Assembly: GCA_045594025.1 (NCBI GenBank)
Contig: JAZNXS010000020.1
Location: 1-64,000 of the forward strand
Direction: 5' to 3'
DNA: 64,000 nucleotides
Source of the DNA: Scatosoma sp045594025
Lineage (GTDB): Bacteria > Bacillota > Clostridia > Christensenellales > Borkfalkiaceae
Under the pieces are notes generated by a model, which saw only the letters and a list, made by a program, of their open reading frames with translations, did no database searches and was not told the DNA's origin. The translations under genes and the position numbers were made by a program. This document shows positions 42,343 to 52,300 of this stretch, piece by piece; position 1 is the first letter of the stretch, and each line of letters opens with the position of its first letter.

Positions 42343-43143
42343 ATGGCAATTACAATTCAAAAAGCGAATTTTTGGAAAAGAATTTCCGCATGGATGTTTG
42401 ATGCGGTTATGACCATCGTTATTGCGATGGGATTAGCGATTCCTACCCTCCAAATTTTTCGCTACGATGAATATTATGAACAATTTACCGCGATTCAGAC
42501 GGTATATACAGAGCAAGCCGAAACAAAATACGGCATAGACTTCGATTTATCCGCAGAAGAATACAATCAAATGGGAGAAGACGCGAAAAGCGACTACAAC
42601 CAGAAGAAAGCAGAGGCACAAAAGGAAATCAACGATAATTTGGAAAAGGATGAACAAGCTACTAAGCTTTCTTCGCAGCTGATTTCCATTATGGTTTCCA
42701 CCTTCTGCATTTCCCTGTTTTTGACGTTTATGGTTTGGTACTTCGTTCTTCCCATTATCTTCAAACATGGACGTACTTTGGGGAAAAAGATTTTTGGGCT
42801 TGCTGTTATTAGAACCAACTGCGTAAAGATCTCCACCCCCGTTCTGTTCGTACGTTCCATCATTGGATTATATGCAATGGAAACGATGGCGGTTCTATTA
42901 TTGTGCACCATGGGTAGCGTTGGGATCATCGCCGCGGGATTGGTGCAAGTATTGCAAATCTTCGTTATGTTTAGAACCCCTATGCATGCTTCCATTCACG
43001 ATTTACTCTCTGATAGCGCCGTTGTGGATTACGCAAGCCAACAAATTTTCGATACCCAAGAAGAATTGGAAGCGTATAAAGCGCAGGAAGCGGCAGAAGC
43101 GAGCGAAACGTCTGACGTTTCCACCCCTAACACAGAAAATTAA
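42343..43143 (+). CDS. RDD-family membrane protein
   Basis: 266 residues. The RDD-type start NFWKRISAWMFDAVMTIVIAMG (Arg13, Asp19/20 area) precedes three to four spans at about 20-40, 110-135, 165-190. A 70-residue loop between first and second spans is acidic and coiled-coil-like (EEYNQMGEDAKSDYNQKKAE region), and the last 30 residues are Ala/Glu-rich. Function of RDD proteins is poorly known; some act in ion or solute transport. It lies 60 bp before the ABC ATPase gene and may be the first gene of that operon. Confidence 0.75.
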   Translation: MAITIQKANFWKRISAWMFDAVMTIVIAMGLAIPTLQIFRYDEYYEQFTAIQTVYTEQAETKYGIDFDLSAEEYNQMGEDAKSDYNQKKAEAQKEINDNLEKDEQATKLSSQLISIMVSTFCISLFLTFMVWYFVLPIIFKHGRTLGKKIFGLAVIRTNCVKISTPVLFVRSIIGLYAMETMAVLLLCTMGSVGIIAAGLVQVLQIFVMFRTPMHASIHDLLSDSAVVDYASQQIFDTQEELEAYKAQEAAEASETSDVSTPNTEN

Positions 43144-43203
43144 TTGTGGCTCGACCACATAGATTTGTATAAAATTCATCTTTGGATTCTATAAGGAGAA
43201 ATT

Positions 43204-44313
43204 ATGAAAGTAGAATTGCAAAACCTGACAAAAGTCTTCCCCAGCCGTAATAAAAAGTCTGGCGAAGAAGTCGTAGCTGTAAACAACTTTACGTTTACAA
43301 TTCCCGATGGTAAGCTCGTAGGGCTTCTCGGCCCTTCCGGTTGCGGTAAGTCGACCACCTTGTACATGATTAGCGGCCTGCAACAGCCTACCGGCGGTAA
43401 GATTTTCTTCGGAGACGAAGACGTAACCGAGCTTTCCCCCGAAAACAGAGGTATTGGTCGCATATTCCAAAACTATGCGCTTTATCCGCATATGACCGTA
43501 CTTCAAAACATTCTTTTCCCCTTGCAGAATCTCAAGGGCGAGGACAAGATGACAAAGCCCGCTATGATCGAAAGAGCGCACGAAGTTGCTAAGCTTGTTC
43601 AAATTGACGAGCTTATGGACAGAAAGCCCAGCGAACTTTCGGGCGGTCAGCAGCAACGTGTTGCTATTGCGCGTGCACTTGTTAAAATGCCCCGCGTTTT
43701 GCTTTTGGACGAGCCTCTTTCCAACCTCGACGCACGTCTCCGTTTGCAGACGCGTGAAGAAATCAGAAGAATCCAAAAAGAAACGGGTATCACCACCGTA
43801 TTCGTAACGCACGACCAAGAAGAAGCTATGAGTATTTCCGATATGATCGTCGTTATGAAACTGGGCGTTGTACAGCAGGTTGGTAAGCCTCAGGAAATTT
43901 ACGACGATCCCATCAATCTTTTCGTTGCAAAATTCTTGGGTACGCCCCCTATCAACGTATTCAAGGGTTGTATACAAGACGAAAAGGTATACATCGGCGA
44001 CGCGGCTGTTTTAGACGTTCCCGGCATGGAAGACAGAGACGTTACCATTGCCGTTCGTCCCGAAGGCTTTATTCTCGATGATAACGGAGCTTTAGAATGC
44101 GAACTTTCCAACCTCGAAGTTATGGGCCGCGACGTGAGCGTCGTTTCCCGTCACGAGGCTTCCCTCAATCCCGTTATCCGTTCTATTATCGACGCAGACA
44201 ACTCGATTGACGTTAGCAGCGCAACCGTTCGTTTCTCCTTAAAAGCACATAAGACTTTCTTGTTTGACGCTGAAACCGAAGAAAGAATTCGTCTTGGGGA
44301 GGATGCTGAATAA
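43204..44313 (+). CDS. ABC importer ATPase, carbohydrate type (MsmK/UgpC-like)
   Basis: 369 residues. Walker A GPSGCGKST near 38-46, Q-loop FQNYALYPHM, ABC signature LSGGQQQR near 139-146, Walker B RVLLLDEPLSNLDA near 156-169 and switch His in VTHDQEEA are all present. The C-terminal 130 residues form the regulatory OB/MOP-type domain of CUT1 ATPases. It energises the two permeases that follow, sharing one base (TAATG) with the first. The class usually imports oligosaccharides or glycerol phosphates, but the cargo here may be nucleic-acid breakdown products given the downstream nuclease genes. Confidence 0.88.
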   Translation: MKVELQNLTKVFPSRNKKSGEEVVAVNNFTFTIPDGKLVGLLGPSGCGKSTTLYMISGLQQPTGGKIFFGDEDVTELSPENRGIGRIFQNYALYPHMTVLQNILFPLQNLKGEDKMTKPAMIERAHEVAKLVQIDELMDRKPSELSGGQQQRVAIARALVKMPRVLLLDEPLSNLDARLRLQTREEIRRIQKETGITTVFVTHDQEEAMSISDMIVVMKLGVVQQVGKPQEIYDDPINLFVAKFLGTPPINVFKGCIQDEKVYIGDAAVLDVPGMEDRDVTIAVRPEGFILDDNGALECELSNLEVMGRDVSVVSRHEASLNPVIRSIIDADNSIDVSSATVRFSLKAHKTFLFDAETEERIRLGEDAE

Positions 44314-45368
44314 TGGCTATTAAAAACGCATTGAAAACCTTTTTCGTAGATTGGATTTGGAAAACCTTCTGCGTGAAATGGGTTTGGCAAACGTTTTGCG
44401 TGGCTTGGGTATATCAGGGTTTCATTATCAATCAGGCTGTAAGAAAGTTTGATAAATGGAAGGCTTGGATTTACTTGGCTCCCGCTGTTGTATTGCTTGC
44501 CATCTTTACCGTTTATCCCATCTTTAATACTGTTTTCTTTGCTTTTTCAAATAATTACGACAGTATTGACAAAAACTACGTATGGGAATTTGGTATCCAA
44601 AACTTTATCAACATTATTGACTCTGGGGAAACTTTCCCGACGGCATTGAAAAATACGTTATTATTGACGGTTATCACCGTTCCTCTTTCAACGATTCTTG
44701 CATTATTGATCGCGGTATGCTTGAATGCAATCAAGCCTTTGAGAAAATTGCTTCAAACCATCTTCTTCCTGCCCTACGTTACCAACTCGATTGCAATCGG
44801 TATGGTATTCGGCGCACTCTTTAACCTTAGAGGTCAACCCGATCTTGGTACGGAATACGTAGAAGCATTCGGTTTCATCAATACATTAATTATGAAACTG
44901 GGCGGCGAACCCATAAACTGGTTGGACGGCACAGGTACTAGCGGTTATATCGCAAAAATGACCGTTATGGTTGTCTACATCACGTGGAACGCATTGCCTT
45001 TCAAAATCTTAATTTTGCTCGGCGGTTTGCAAAGTGTAAACAAACAATATTACGAAGCGGCAAAAATCGACAGCACCCCGAAGTGGAGAGTATTCACGAG
45101 AATTACCGTTCCCATGCTTTCCCCGATGATTGCATACGTTGTTATTACGGGCTTTATCGGCGGTTTCAAAGAATATACCAGTATCATCGGTGTATTTGGC
45201 GACCCGATCCCCACGGACATGTATACCATGGTTGCCTTCATTTATGATAACATCAAGGGTAACACGCAATACGGTTCTGCCAGTGCGGCGGCAATTATCC
45301 TCTTCGTTATCATCTTCATTATTACGATGATTAACTTGCAAGTCAGCAAGAAGAAAACGCATTATTAA
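44313..45368 (+). CDS. ABC importer permease 1 (MalF/UgpA-like) with Trp-rich N-terminal repeat
   Basis: 351 residues with six membrane spans after residue 50 and the EAA loop EAAKIDSTPKWRVFTRITVP near 246-265 that contacts the ATPase. Odd feature: residues 12-38 are three copies of a 9-residue unit (VDWIWKTFC, VKWVWQTFC, VAWVYQGFI), encoded by 27-bp repeats at 44346-44426 and forming an aromatic amphipathic stretch before the first span. I have not seen this in standard MalF/UgpA proteins. Position two of the importer operon. Confidence 0.87.
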   Translation: MAIKNALKTFFVDWIWKTFCVKWVWQTFCVAWVYQGFIINQAVRKFDKWKAWIYLAPAVVLLAIFTVYPIFNTVFFAFSNNYDSIDKNYVWEFGIQNFINIIDSGETFPTALKNTLLLTVITVPLSTILALLIAVCLNAIKPLRKLLQTIFFLPYVTNSIAIGMVFGALFNLRGQPDLGTEYVEAFGFINTLIMKLGGEPINWLDGTGTSGYIAKMTVMVVYITWNALPFKILILLGGLQSVNKQYYEAAKIDSTPKWRVFTRITVPMLSPMIAYVVITGFIGGFKEYTSIIGVFGDPIPTDMYTMVAFIYDNIKGNTQYGSASAAAIILFVIIFIITMINLQVSKKKTHY

Positions 45369-45379
45369 GGAGGTAAGTT

Positions 45380-46375
45380 ATGAGTGAATTAAATGTAAAC
45401 GAAAACGTAACCACTTCTGAAACCTCCTCGCTTATTAAAGGCGTAATGCACGAACAGAATATCAATCAAGTAACCAAAAAACAACTTATTGGTAAGATTT
45501 TTGCGCAGATTGGCCTGTACCTTTTCTTAGGGATTATGGCGTTTATCGTTATCTTCCCCTTCCTTTGGATGATTTCCGCATCCTTAAAATCACATACTGA
45601 GTATTATACGAAAGAGTTGGAAATGGTGCTCTTCCCCGAAGGAAAAAGAGATTTCCTCAACTACGCGGAAGTATTCACCACCAAGCAATTACACAAGTAT
45701 TTAATCAATACTTTGATTGTCGGCTTGGCTTCTACCATCTTCTCCTTGGTGATCACCATTCTTTCGGCGTTTGCTTTGGCAAGATTGGAATTTAAGGGTA
45801 AAAATGCATTCTTCGCTTTCCTTTTGGCGACGATGATGATCCCTGGCGAATTATTCACCATTACAAATTATGCAACTTATGTTGATTTCAAGTGGCATAT
45901 ACAAGGCAGCACGGGTGCGCCGTTTAACTTCCCTCATGCGGCAAATGCGTTTATGACCTTGACCATCCCTTTCCTTGTCAGCGTGTTCTATATCTACCTT
46001 TTGAGACAGAACTTCATGCAGATCCCTAACGAACTGTATTTGGCGGCAAAGATTGACGGCACGACGGATTTTAAATACCTCATCAAGGTTATGATCCCCC
46101 TTGCTATGCCCACCCTTATCTCTATTACCATTTTGAAGATGATGGGCGCTTGGAACACGTATATGTGGCCTAAGTTGACGATTAACAACGACAATTATAA
46201 CTTGATTACCGTTATGTTGCGTGAAATCATCGATACCGGCGCAGATGCGCAAGAACCCGATATCCCTATCCAAATGGCGGCGGTTACCGTGGTTTCTATT
46301 CCTTTGTTCATGGTATTCATTTTCCTCAGAAAATATATCATGCATGGCGTATCCAGAAGCGGCATTAAGGGTTAA
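45380..46375 (+). CDS. ABC importer permease 2 (MalG/UgpE-like)
   Basis: 331 residues. After a polar N-terminal 45 residues there are six spans, with the EAA motif LAAKIDGTTDFKYLIKVMIP near 220-239 in the usual place for MalG-type permeases. It forms the heterodimeric channel with the preceding gene. An AAGGAGG site precedes the ATG and the gap to permease 1 is 11 bp. Confidence 0.88.
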   Translation: MSELNVNENVTTSETSSLIKGVMHEQNINQVTKKQLIGKIFAQIGLYLFLGIMAFIVIFPFLWMISASLKSHTEYYTKELEMVLFPEGKRDFLNYAEVFTTKQLHKYLINTLIVGLASTIFSLVITILSAFALARLEFKGKNAFFAFLLATMMIPGELFTITNYATYVDFKWHIQGSTGAPFNFPHAANAFMTLTIPFLVSVFYIYLLRQNFMQIPNELYLAAKIDGTTDFKYLIKVMIPLAMPTLISITILKMMGAWNTYMWPKLTINNDNYNLITVMLREIIDTGADAQEPDIPIQMAAVTVVSIPLFMVFIFLRKYIMHGVSRSGIKG

Positions 46376-46435
46376 GTCCCCCTCATCAATTATTAAAAGC
46401 AAAAATATTTATATAATATAAAGGAAGTATTTGTT

Positions 46436-47926
46436 ATGAAAAAAATCACCAAATTACTCTTCTCTGTTACCTCCTCTTTGTTGATCGCAGGTAGCACGCT
46501 TACGGCGACGTCCTGTGGCGGCGAAACCGTCAGCGGTCTTCGTGACGGCATGGCTAGCCCAGTGGTATACAACGGCGAAAAGGTTACCATCAGTTTCTAT
46601 CACTGTATGGGTAGCGCGTTGAGAGACATTCTTACCACCGGTATTGCGGATTTCAATAAGATCTATCCCAACATTAAGGTAGAACAGAAATCCTTCGGCG
46701 ATTATGACGGCGTTCTCGACCAAATCACCACCGAACTTTCTACGGGTCTTGCTCCTTCCTTGGCGTATTGCTATCCCGACCACGTTGCTATGTATAACAA
46801 AGCAGAAGCTACCCTTCCCCTTGACGGTTGGATTGCGAACACAGACAAAGTAGCTGATACGGGTGAAACGTTTGGTCTTACGAATCCTGGGGATTACGTT
46901 CCTTTCTACTACGAAGAAGGTCAAATTTACGACGACGCAAAGACGATGTATACTTTGCCTATGTTGAAATCGACCGAATTGTTGTATTACAACGTAGAAT
47001 ACTTCACCGAAAACGAGCTTGACGTTCCTACCACTTGGGCAGAAATGGAAGCTACTTGCAAGAAGATTCTTCAAATTGAAAGCGCAAAAGAAGGCGGTTT
47101 GGAGGCTAATCCTTGTATTCCTCTCGGTTATGACTCTGGTGCAAACTGGTTCATCACGATGACCGAACAGTATAAGTCCGGTTACACCACGTCGGAAAAG
47201 GGCAACTATTTCGTATTCAACAACGAAAAGAACCGTGAATTTGTAGAATATTTCAGAAACTGGTATAAGGCTGGTTACGTAACGACGGAAGAAATCTTCA
47301 AGAGCTACACCTCCGACCTCTTTACCCAAGTAGATCCTACGAAGGTTAAGTGCTATATGTGTATCGGTTCGTCTGCAGGCGCAACCTATCAGTGCCCCGA
47401 TCCTTTGCAGGATAAGAGCTATCCTTTCACCGTAGGTATCGCTCCCATTCCTCAGGCAGACAAAGAAAACGTGAAGATGATTTCTCAAGGTCCTTCCATC
47501 TGCTTGTTCAATAAGCAAAATGACCAGGAAATTGCAGCAGCTTGGTTGTTCGCTAAGTTCCTTACGACGAATCACGAATTCCAGGCAAGATGTTCCATGA
47601 ACAACGGTTATACGCCCGTTATTCAGTCCATCAAGACCAACGAAACGTATGCAAAATTCCTTGCTAAGGCAGACGGCAATAAGAACTTGCAGGCTACCAG
47701 CGTTTTGAAGACGATGGAATTGTCTACGATGAAGAATACCGACGGTAGTTCTTACCTTTTCGTATCCCCTGCATTTGCAGGTTCGTCTGCTGCTCGTAAG
47801 GATATGGCTGTCTTGATGAAAGACTGCTTCCGTAACGAACCCGAAGGCGGTAAGACCGTAGCTCAGCTTATCGAAGACATCTTTACTAAGTCGCAAACGA
47901 CCTTGCAGAAGAAGTACGATAGATAA
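46436..47926 (+). CDS. ABC importer substrate-binding lipoprotein (UgpB/MalE-type)
   Basis: 496 residues. Signal peptide with lipobox ending TATSC at Cys23, so it is predicted to be lipid-anchored outside the membrane. The rest is a family-1 binding-protein fold: ISFYHCMGSALRDIL near 43, LSTGLAPSLAYCYPDHVAMY near 101, YTLPMLKSTELLYYNVEYF near 160. The pattern YTLPMLKSTELLYYN is close to UgpB-like proteins, but cargo cannot be read from sequence. It stands between the permeases and the secreted nuclease gene (18 bp downstream). Confidence 0.87.
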   Translation: MKKITKLLFSVTSSLLIAGSTLTATSCGGETVSGLRDGMASPVVYNGEKVTISFYHCMGSALRDILTTGIADFNKIYPNIKVEQKSFGDYDGVLDQITTELSTGLAPSLAYCYPDHVAMYNKAEATLPLDGWIANTDKVADTGETFGLTNPGDYVPFYYEEGQIYDDAKTMYTLPMLKSTELLYYNVEYFTENELDVPTTWAEMEATCKKILQIESAKEGGLEANPCIPLGYDSGANWFITMTEQYKSGYTTSEKGNYFVFNNEKNREFVEYFRNWYKAGYVTTEEIFKSYTSDLFTQVDPTKVKCYMCIGSSAGATYQCPDPLQDKSYPFTVGIAPIPQADKENVKMISQGPSICLFNKQNDQEIAAAWLFAKFLTTNHEFQARCSMNNGYTPVIQSIKTNETYAKFLAKADGNKNLQATSVLKTMELSTMKNTDGSSYLFVSPAFAGSSAARKDMAVLMKDCFRNEPEGGKTVAQLIEDIFTKSQTTLQKKYDR

Positions 47927-47944
47927 TTTTAACAGGTATAACCT

Positions 47945-49282
47945 ATGAAAAAGAAATTTTTAGCATTTTTATTGCTGATTTGTTCCGTATTCTGTTTGGT
48001 TTCCTGCGATTTCTTTGGTTCGAAACCCGAAAAAATCGACTACGCTTCGCAGGTTTCCCTGGATACGCACAGTTCCAGCTTGAAGGAGGAAGTCACCCTC
48101 GTGAATCACGTTGACGGTGACACCTCCCACTTCAAGGTTCCTGCAAGTATGGCAAATCTCGTAAAAACCAACCTTTTGAAGGCGAGATATGCGGCAGTAA
48201 ATACCCCCGAATCCACGGGTAAAATTGAAGAATGGGGCAAAAAAGCATCCAACTACACGAAAAACGCTTTAACCACCGCCTCCTCTATCGTCATCGAATC
48301 GGACGGCGCGGAATGGGAAGTTGACTCCACGGGCGAACGTTTCCTCGTTTGGGTTTGGTATAAACCCGAAGGCGGCACGGAATACAAAAACCTGAACCTT
48401 GAACTTTTGCAAGAAGGCTTGGCTTGGGGTTCTAAAGCAAATTCCTCTCGTTATGGCGAACTTGCCGTTAAAGCAATCAGCCAAGCGAGCGAATTAGGTT
48501 TACACGTACATGGCCCTACTGGACAAGACCCTGATTTCTACTATGGCGCAGCAAAAGAAGTGAACTTGAAGGAACTTCGCCTGAACATTAAAGATTACAC
48601 GGGCATGCGCGTTTCCTTTGAAGGCTTAGTTACGCAGTATAGCAGCAACGGCGTTTACGTAGAAGAATACGACACCGAAACGGATATGTATTACGGTATC
48701 TACGTGTATTACGGCTTCGACCTTGGTTCTGACGGCGAAGACGCTTTAAGCGAAGGTAACCATGTACGCGTTGTTGGTGAAGTTAGCTACTATGAAACGG
48801 GTAACTCCTATCAGGTATGCGACCTTGAATATGATATCTTCGAACCCGATAATCCCGAAAACTTGCAGCTCATCAGCGAAGGCAATCCCGTTGCCAACAC
48901 AGTAACGACGGCAGAGAAATTCCTCAGCAAGATTAGCGTTACGGTGCTTGACGAAGAAGGTGAAGAAGTATCTGAAGAACGCAAGTATGCAGACGTTGCT
49001 ATCAATACCTCCATTTCCATGAAGAATTTGAAGGTAGAAAAGGCGTACACCACGGATAACGACGGTAACAACGACGGTGCAATGACGTTGACCTGTACGG
49101 TAGACGGCAAAACCGTTACTGTTCGTACGATGAAACTTTATCACGGCGATAAGCCTGCTAACGGACTGGTTACGCAGGATGAACTTGTTGGCAAAACGAT
49201 TGACGTTGTAGGTATTATCGATTCCTATAACGGCGAGTATCAAATTAAGGTGTTCGCATTCAGCGATATCACTATCCACTAA
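47945..49282 (+). CDS. Staphylococcal-nuclease-like lipoprotein with C-terminal OB-fold domains
   Basis: 445 residues. Lipobox LVSC puts Cys21 at the mature N-terminus. Residues 50-190 match thermonuclease: HVDGDT (55-60), catalytic Arg81 in LKARYAAVNTPES, Glu89, and a second Arg (Arg132, GERFLVWVWY), then LELLQEGLAW. Asp40 of staphylococcal nuclease is Asn86 here, which could alter calcium binding. Two OB-fold-type domains follow (about 210-310, MRVSFEGLVTQYSSNGVYVE, and 340-445, VVGIIDSYNGEYQIKVF), likely for nucleic acid binding. It should cut DNA or RNA at the cell surface. It lies between the ABC binding-protein gene and the giant lipoprotein gene. Confidence 0.82.
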   Translation: MKKKFLAFLLLICSVFCLVSCDFFGSKPEKIDYASQVSLDTHSSSLKEEVTLVNHVDGDTSHFKVPASMANLVKTNLLKARYAAVNTPESTGKIEEWGKKASNYTKNALTTASSIVIESDGAEWEVDSTGERFLVWVWYKPEGGTEYKNLNLELLQEGLAWGSKANSSRYGELAVKAISQASELGLHVHGPTGQDPDFYYGAAKEVNLKELRLNIKDYTGMRVSFEGLVTQYSSNGVYVEEYDTETDMYYGIYVYYGFDLGSDGEDALSEGNHVRVVGEVSYYETGNSYQVCDLEYDIFEPDNPENLQLISEGNPVANTVTTAEKFLSKISVTVLDEEGEEVSEERKYADVAINTSISMKNLKVEKAYTTDNDGNNDGAMTLTCTVDGKTVTVRTMKLYHGDKPANGLVTQDELVGKTIDVVGIIDSYNGEYQIKVFAFSDITIH

Positions 49283-49311
49283 AAAATAATTATATAAAAG
49301 GAGATATATTT

Positions 49312-52300
49312 ATGAAGAAACTTTTAGCTTGCCTACTCATTGCTTGCACTAGTTTAGCCACGCTTTCCAGCTGTTCGATGGACTCCGTAACGGGCGCTTT
49401 CGACACTGTCAAAGACAAGGTCACTTCCGTAGTTGACACTGTCAAAGACAAAGTTGATGAATTGCTTGGCAAAAAGGAAGAGTATAACGTAGAAAAAGCA
49501 GTTGACCTTGTCGACAGCATGTACATCGACAAAGTTGGCGCAGGCCGCGTAGACTACGAGGTATCCAACAGTGTAATGATCGGTTCCACCAAGTACACGG
49601 TTGTATGGTCCGTAGACGTTGCTGAAGACGTTGTTAAGCTTGTTGTAGGCGAAGAATCCACCAAAGTTGTGGTTTCTAAGGTACTCACAGAAGACACCGA
49701 TTATAAGCTGACCGCAACGGTTACGGCGCCCGATGGCACCACCGGTTCGGTTTACTTTAACGGTACCGTACTTGCAATGCCCTCTATCATTCCCGAACTT
49801 ATTTCGGCGAAACCCGTTGAAGGCACCGCATACAAACTGTACGTATGGCAGGACGCTAAGAAAGTTGACTGCTACTTTAACGGCGTTCAGTCTGGTTTCT
49901 ACTTCTCTACGGATGCAGACATCAACGAAAGCGTTAACGTATACGTTAAATACGTAGAAGGTAGCGATACAAAGTTCAACATCTATTTTGAAATCGACGG
50001 CAAAACGCAGTATATTGGCGTTAAAGAAGCTTGGCATCAAAAGAATAGCCATTGGACGTACAACGTTGCTTTAGACGACGAACCTGTTAGCCAGTTCGAA
50101 TACAGCGAAGAATATAAGACGATTGTCACGACTGTTCCCGCACGTAGCGAAGAAAACAAAGAAAATCCTGACGCAACGGAACAAAATTCCACGGAAACCC
50201 TTCACCTTGGTGCAAACGGTACATATACCACCATCAGCGCATACAACGTAGAAGAATTCGGTACGAAGGACGACGTATACGTAGGCGGCTTGGCAGAAAT
50301 GATCGACACCAAGTCTAAGACGGCAGAAGAAAAAATCGCATTTGAAAAAAATGCATTGAAAGTTTCCGAAGCTTACGTTGGTGATGCATCTGTAACCCTT
50401 CCTCTTATGGGTACGAGATTTGCTAACGTTGCTATCGCTTGGACGGAAAACAGTGATAACGTTTCCATCGACGCTGAAGGCGTTATGACGGTTACGGCTC
50501 CCGCAGCAGCAACCACCTTCACGCTTACGGCTACGTTCACCTGCGAAGGTAAGACGGATACGCTTGAAATCACGGTTTCCTTGAAACCCGCTCCCCTCAC
50601 CGTAACGGCTCCTGTAGAAGGCGTTGCTTACACGATGATGATGGAACAGGTAACGTTGAACAAAACGCTCTACATCACGAATACTGCAAAAGCAACTGCA
50701 AGATATTTGAATACGAGCGAATATGCTGTAGACGCATGCGACGTTTATGCTGAAAAAACAGGCGAAGCATACAAGTTCTATACGGAAAAGGATAACACAA
50801 AGCTTTACCTTAAGGTATACTTAAATAGCGAGGGTAAGACGTGCATTACGTTTGCTGCAGACGGCACCAACACGTTCTCTTATGACGCACCTTTGAACTG
50901 CTGGTATACCACGGTTGAAGATACGACGTATGCAATCGGTACGTATAGCAACTTCAATACGGTTAGCGCTTCCAAGAAGAGCTACTACACGGAAGCAAAC
51001 ACTGGTGTAGAACAATTCCCCGTTCAGTTCATGACGAAGGAAAAGGCACTTGAAACTTCTCCCACGAAGCCCGAAGGTCCCGCACTTCCTGAAGCAAACT
51101 CCTTACTTACCATTGAAAAAGCACTTGAAATCGGTGCTGCAATGGCTCACAACACCTATACCGAAAACAAGTACTATGTAGTAGGTACCATTACCGAAGT
51201 TAAGACTTCTGCAAATAATGATGGCGTTTGCTATGGCAACATGACCATTAAAGATGAAGCTGGTAAGTCCATCTATGTTTACGGTACGTATGACGCAACG
51301 GGCGAAAATATGTACGGCGCTATGGCTAACGCTCCCGTTGTTGGCGATACCGTTAAATTGTACGGTATTATTGGTCAATTCAGCGGCACGCCTCAGTTGA
51401 AGAACGCTTGGATCGTAGAAGTTACCCCCGGTACCGGTGAAATTGATCCCGACGAAGTTGTAAAAGCAACCGGCGATTCCTTTACTATTGAATCTTACGC
51501 AACGGCTAACAACTGGACAAATGGCACCCTTTATGAAACCGTTGAACACGAATTCTACACGGTCAGCACTTCGGGTACTCCCGCTGGCGATTATGGTCTC
51601 AACACCGGTAAATATTACGCCGACGGCCAAACCTGGAGAATTTACCAAAGTGAAAACGGTACCGTTACCTTTACAGCGGTAGAAGGCAAAACCATCGAAA
51701 CTATTAAAGTTACCTATGTAATTAAAAACACGGGTATCCTTACGTTCAACGATGCAAACGTTGAATCCGGCGAAGTTGTAACCGTAAACGCAACGACCGC
51801 TACTTTTGGCGTTGGCCAAACCGGTACTGTTACGAATGGCCAGGTACGAATCACGGCAATCGAAGTTATTTTAGCTGAAGAAGAACCTGAAGAATATCTG
51901 TTAACTATTAAAAACCTTAATCCCCTTGGTTCTTTCTGGGATCCGTCGAATCTTCGTGATTACGAAACACCGCTTACCGAAGGTTCTGCAATCAACGTAA
52001 ATCGTCCTACGATTGAAGGCGCTACGTTCAAGGGTTATTTCACCTATGAACTTGACGAGAACTATGAACGTATCCCCGAATCGAGAACAGAATTTACTCT
52101 CCCTGCAACGATTACCGAAAACATAATGGTATGGGCTGAATGGGATGTAACCCCTTACACGATTACCTTTAAGATGAGCGATGGCACAGTTATTTTAACA
52201 ACCAAATTTGGTGTTATCCAAGATACATCTGCCGATATCAAGAACGCTGCAGGAGACTTGAGTATCGATTCTCTTGAATATCTCCTTGACGAAGTTAAAG

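Noticed and set aside
46454..47896. 480-codon minus-strand frame opposite the binding-protein gene
   Set aside because: The plus strand encodes a complete binding lipoprotein with lipobox; the antisense frame is a codon-bias shadow without ribosome site. Likewise 43189-43977 minus opposite the ATPase.
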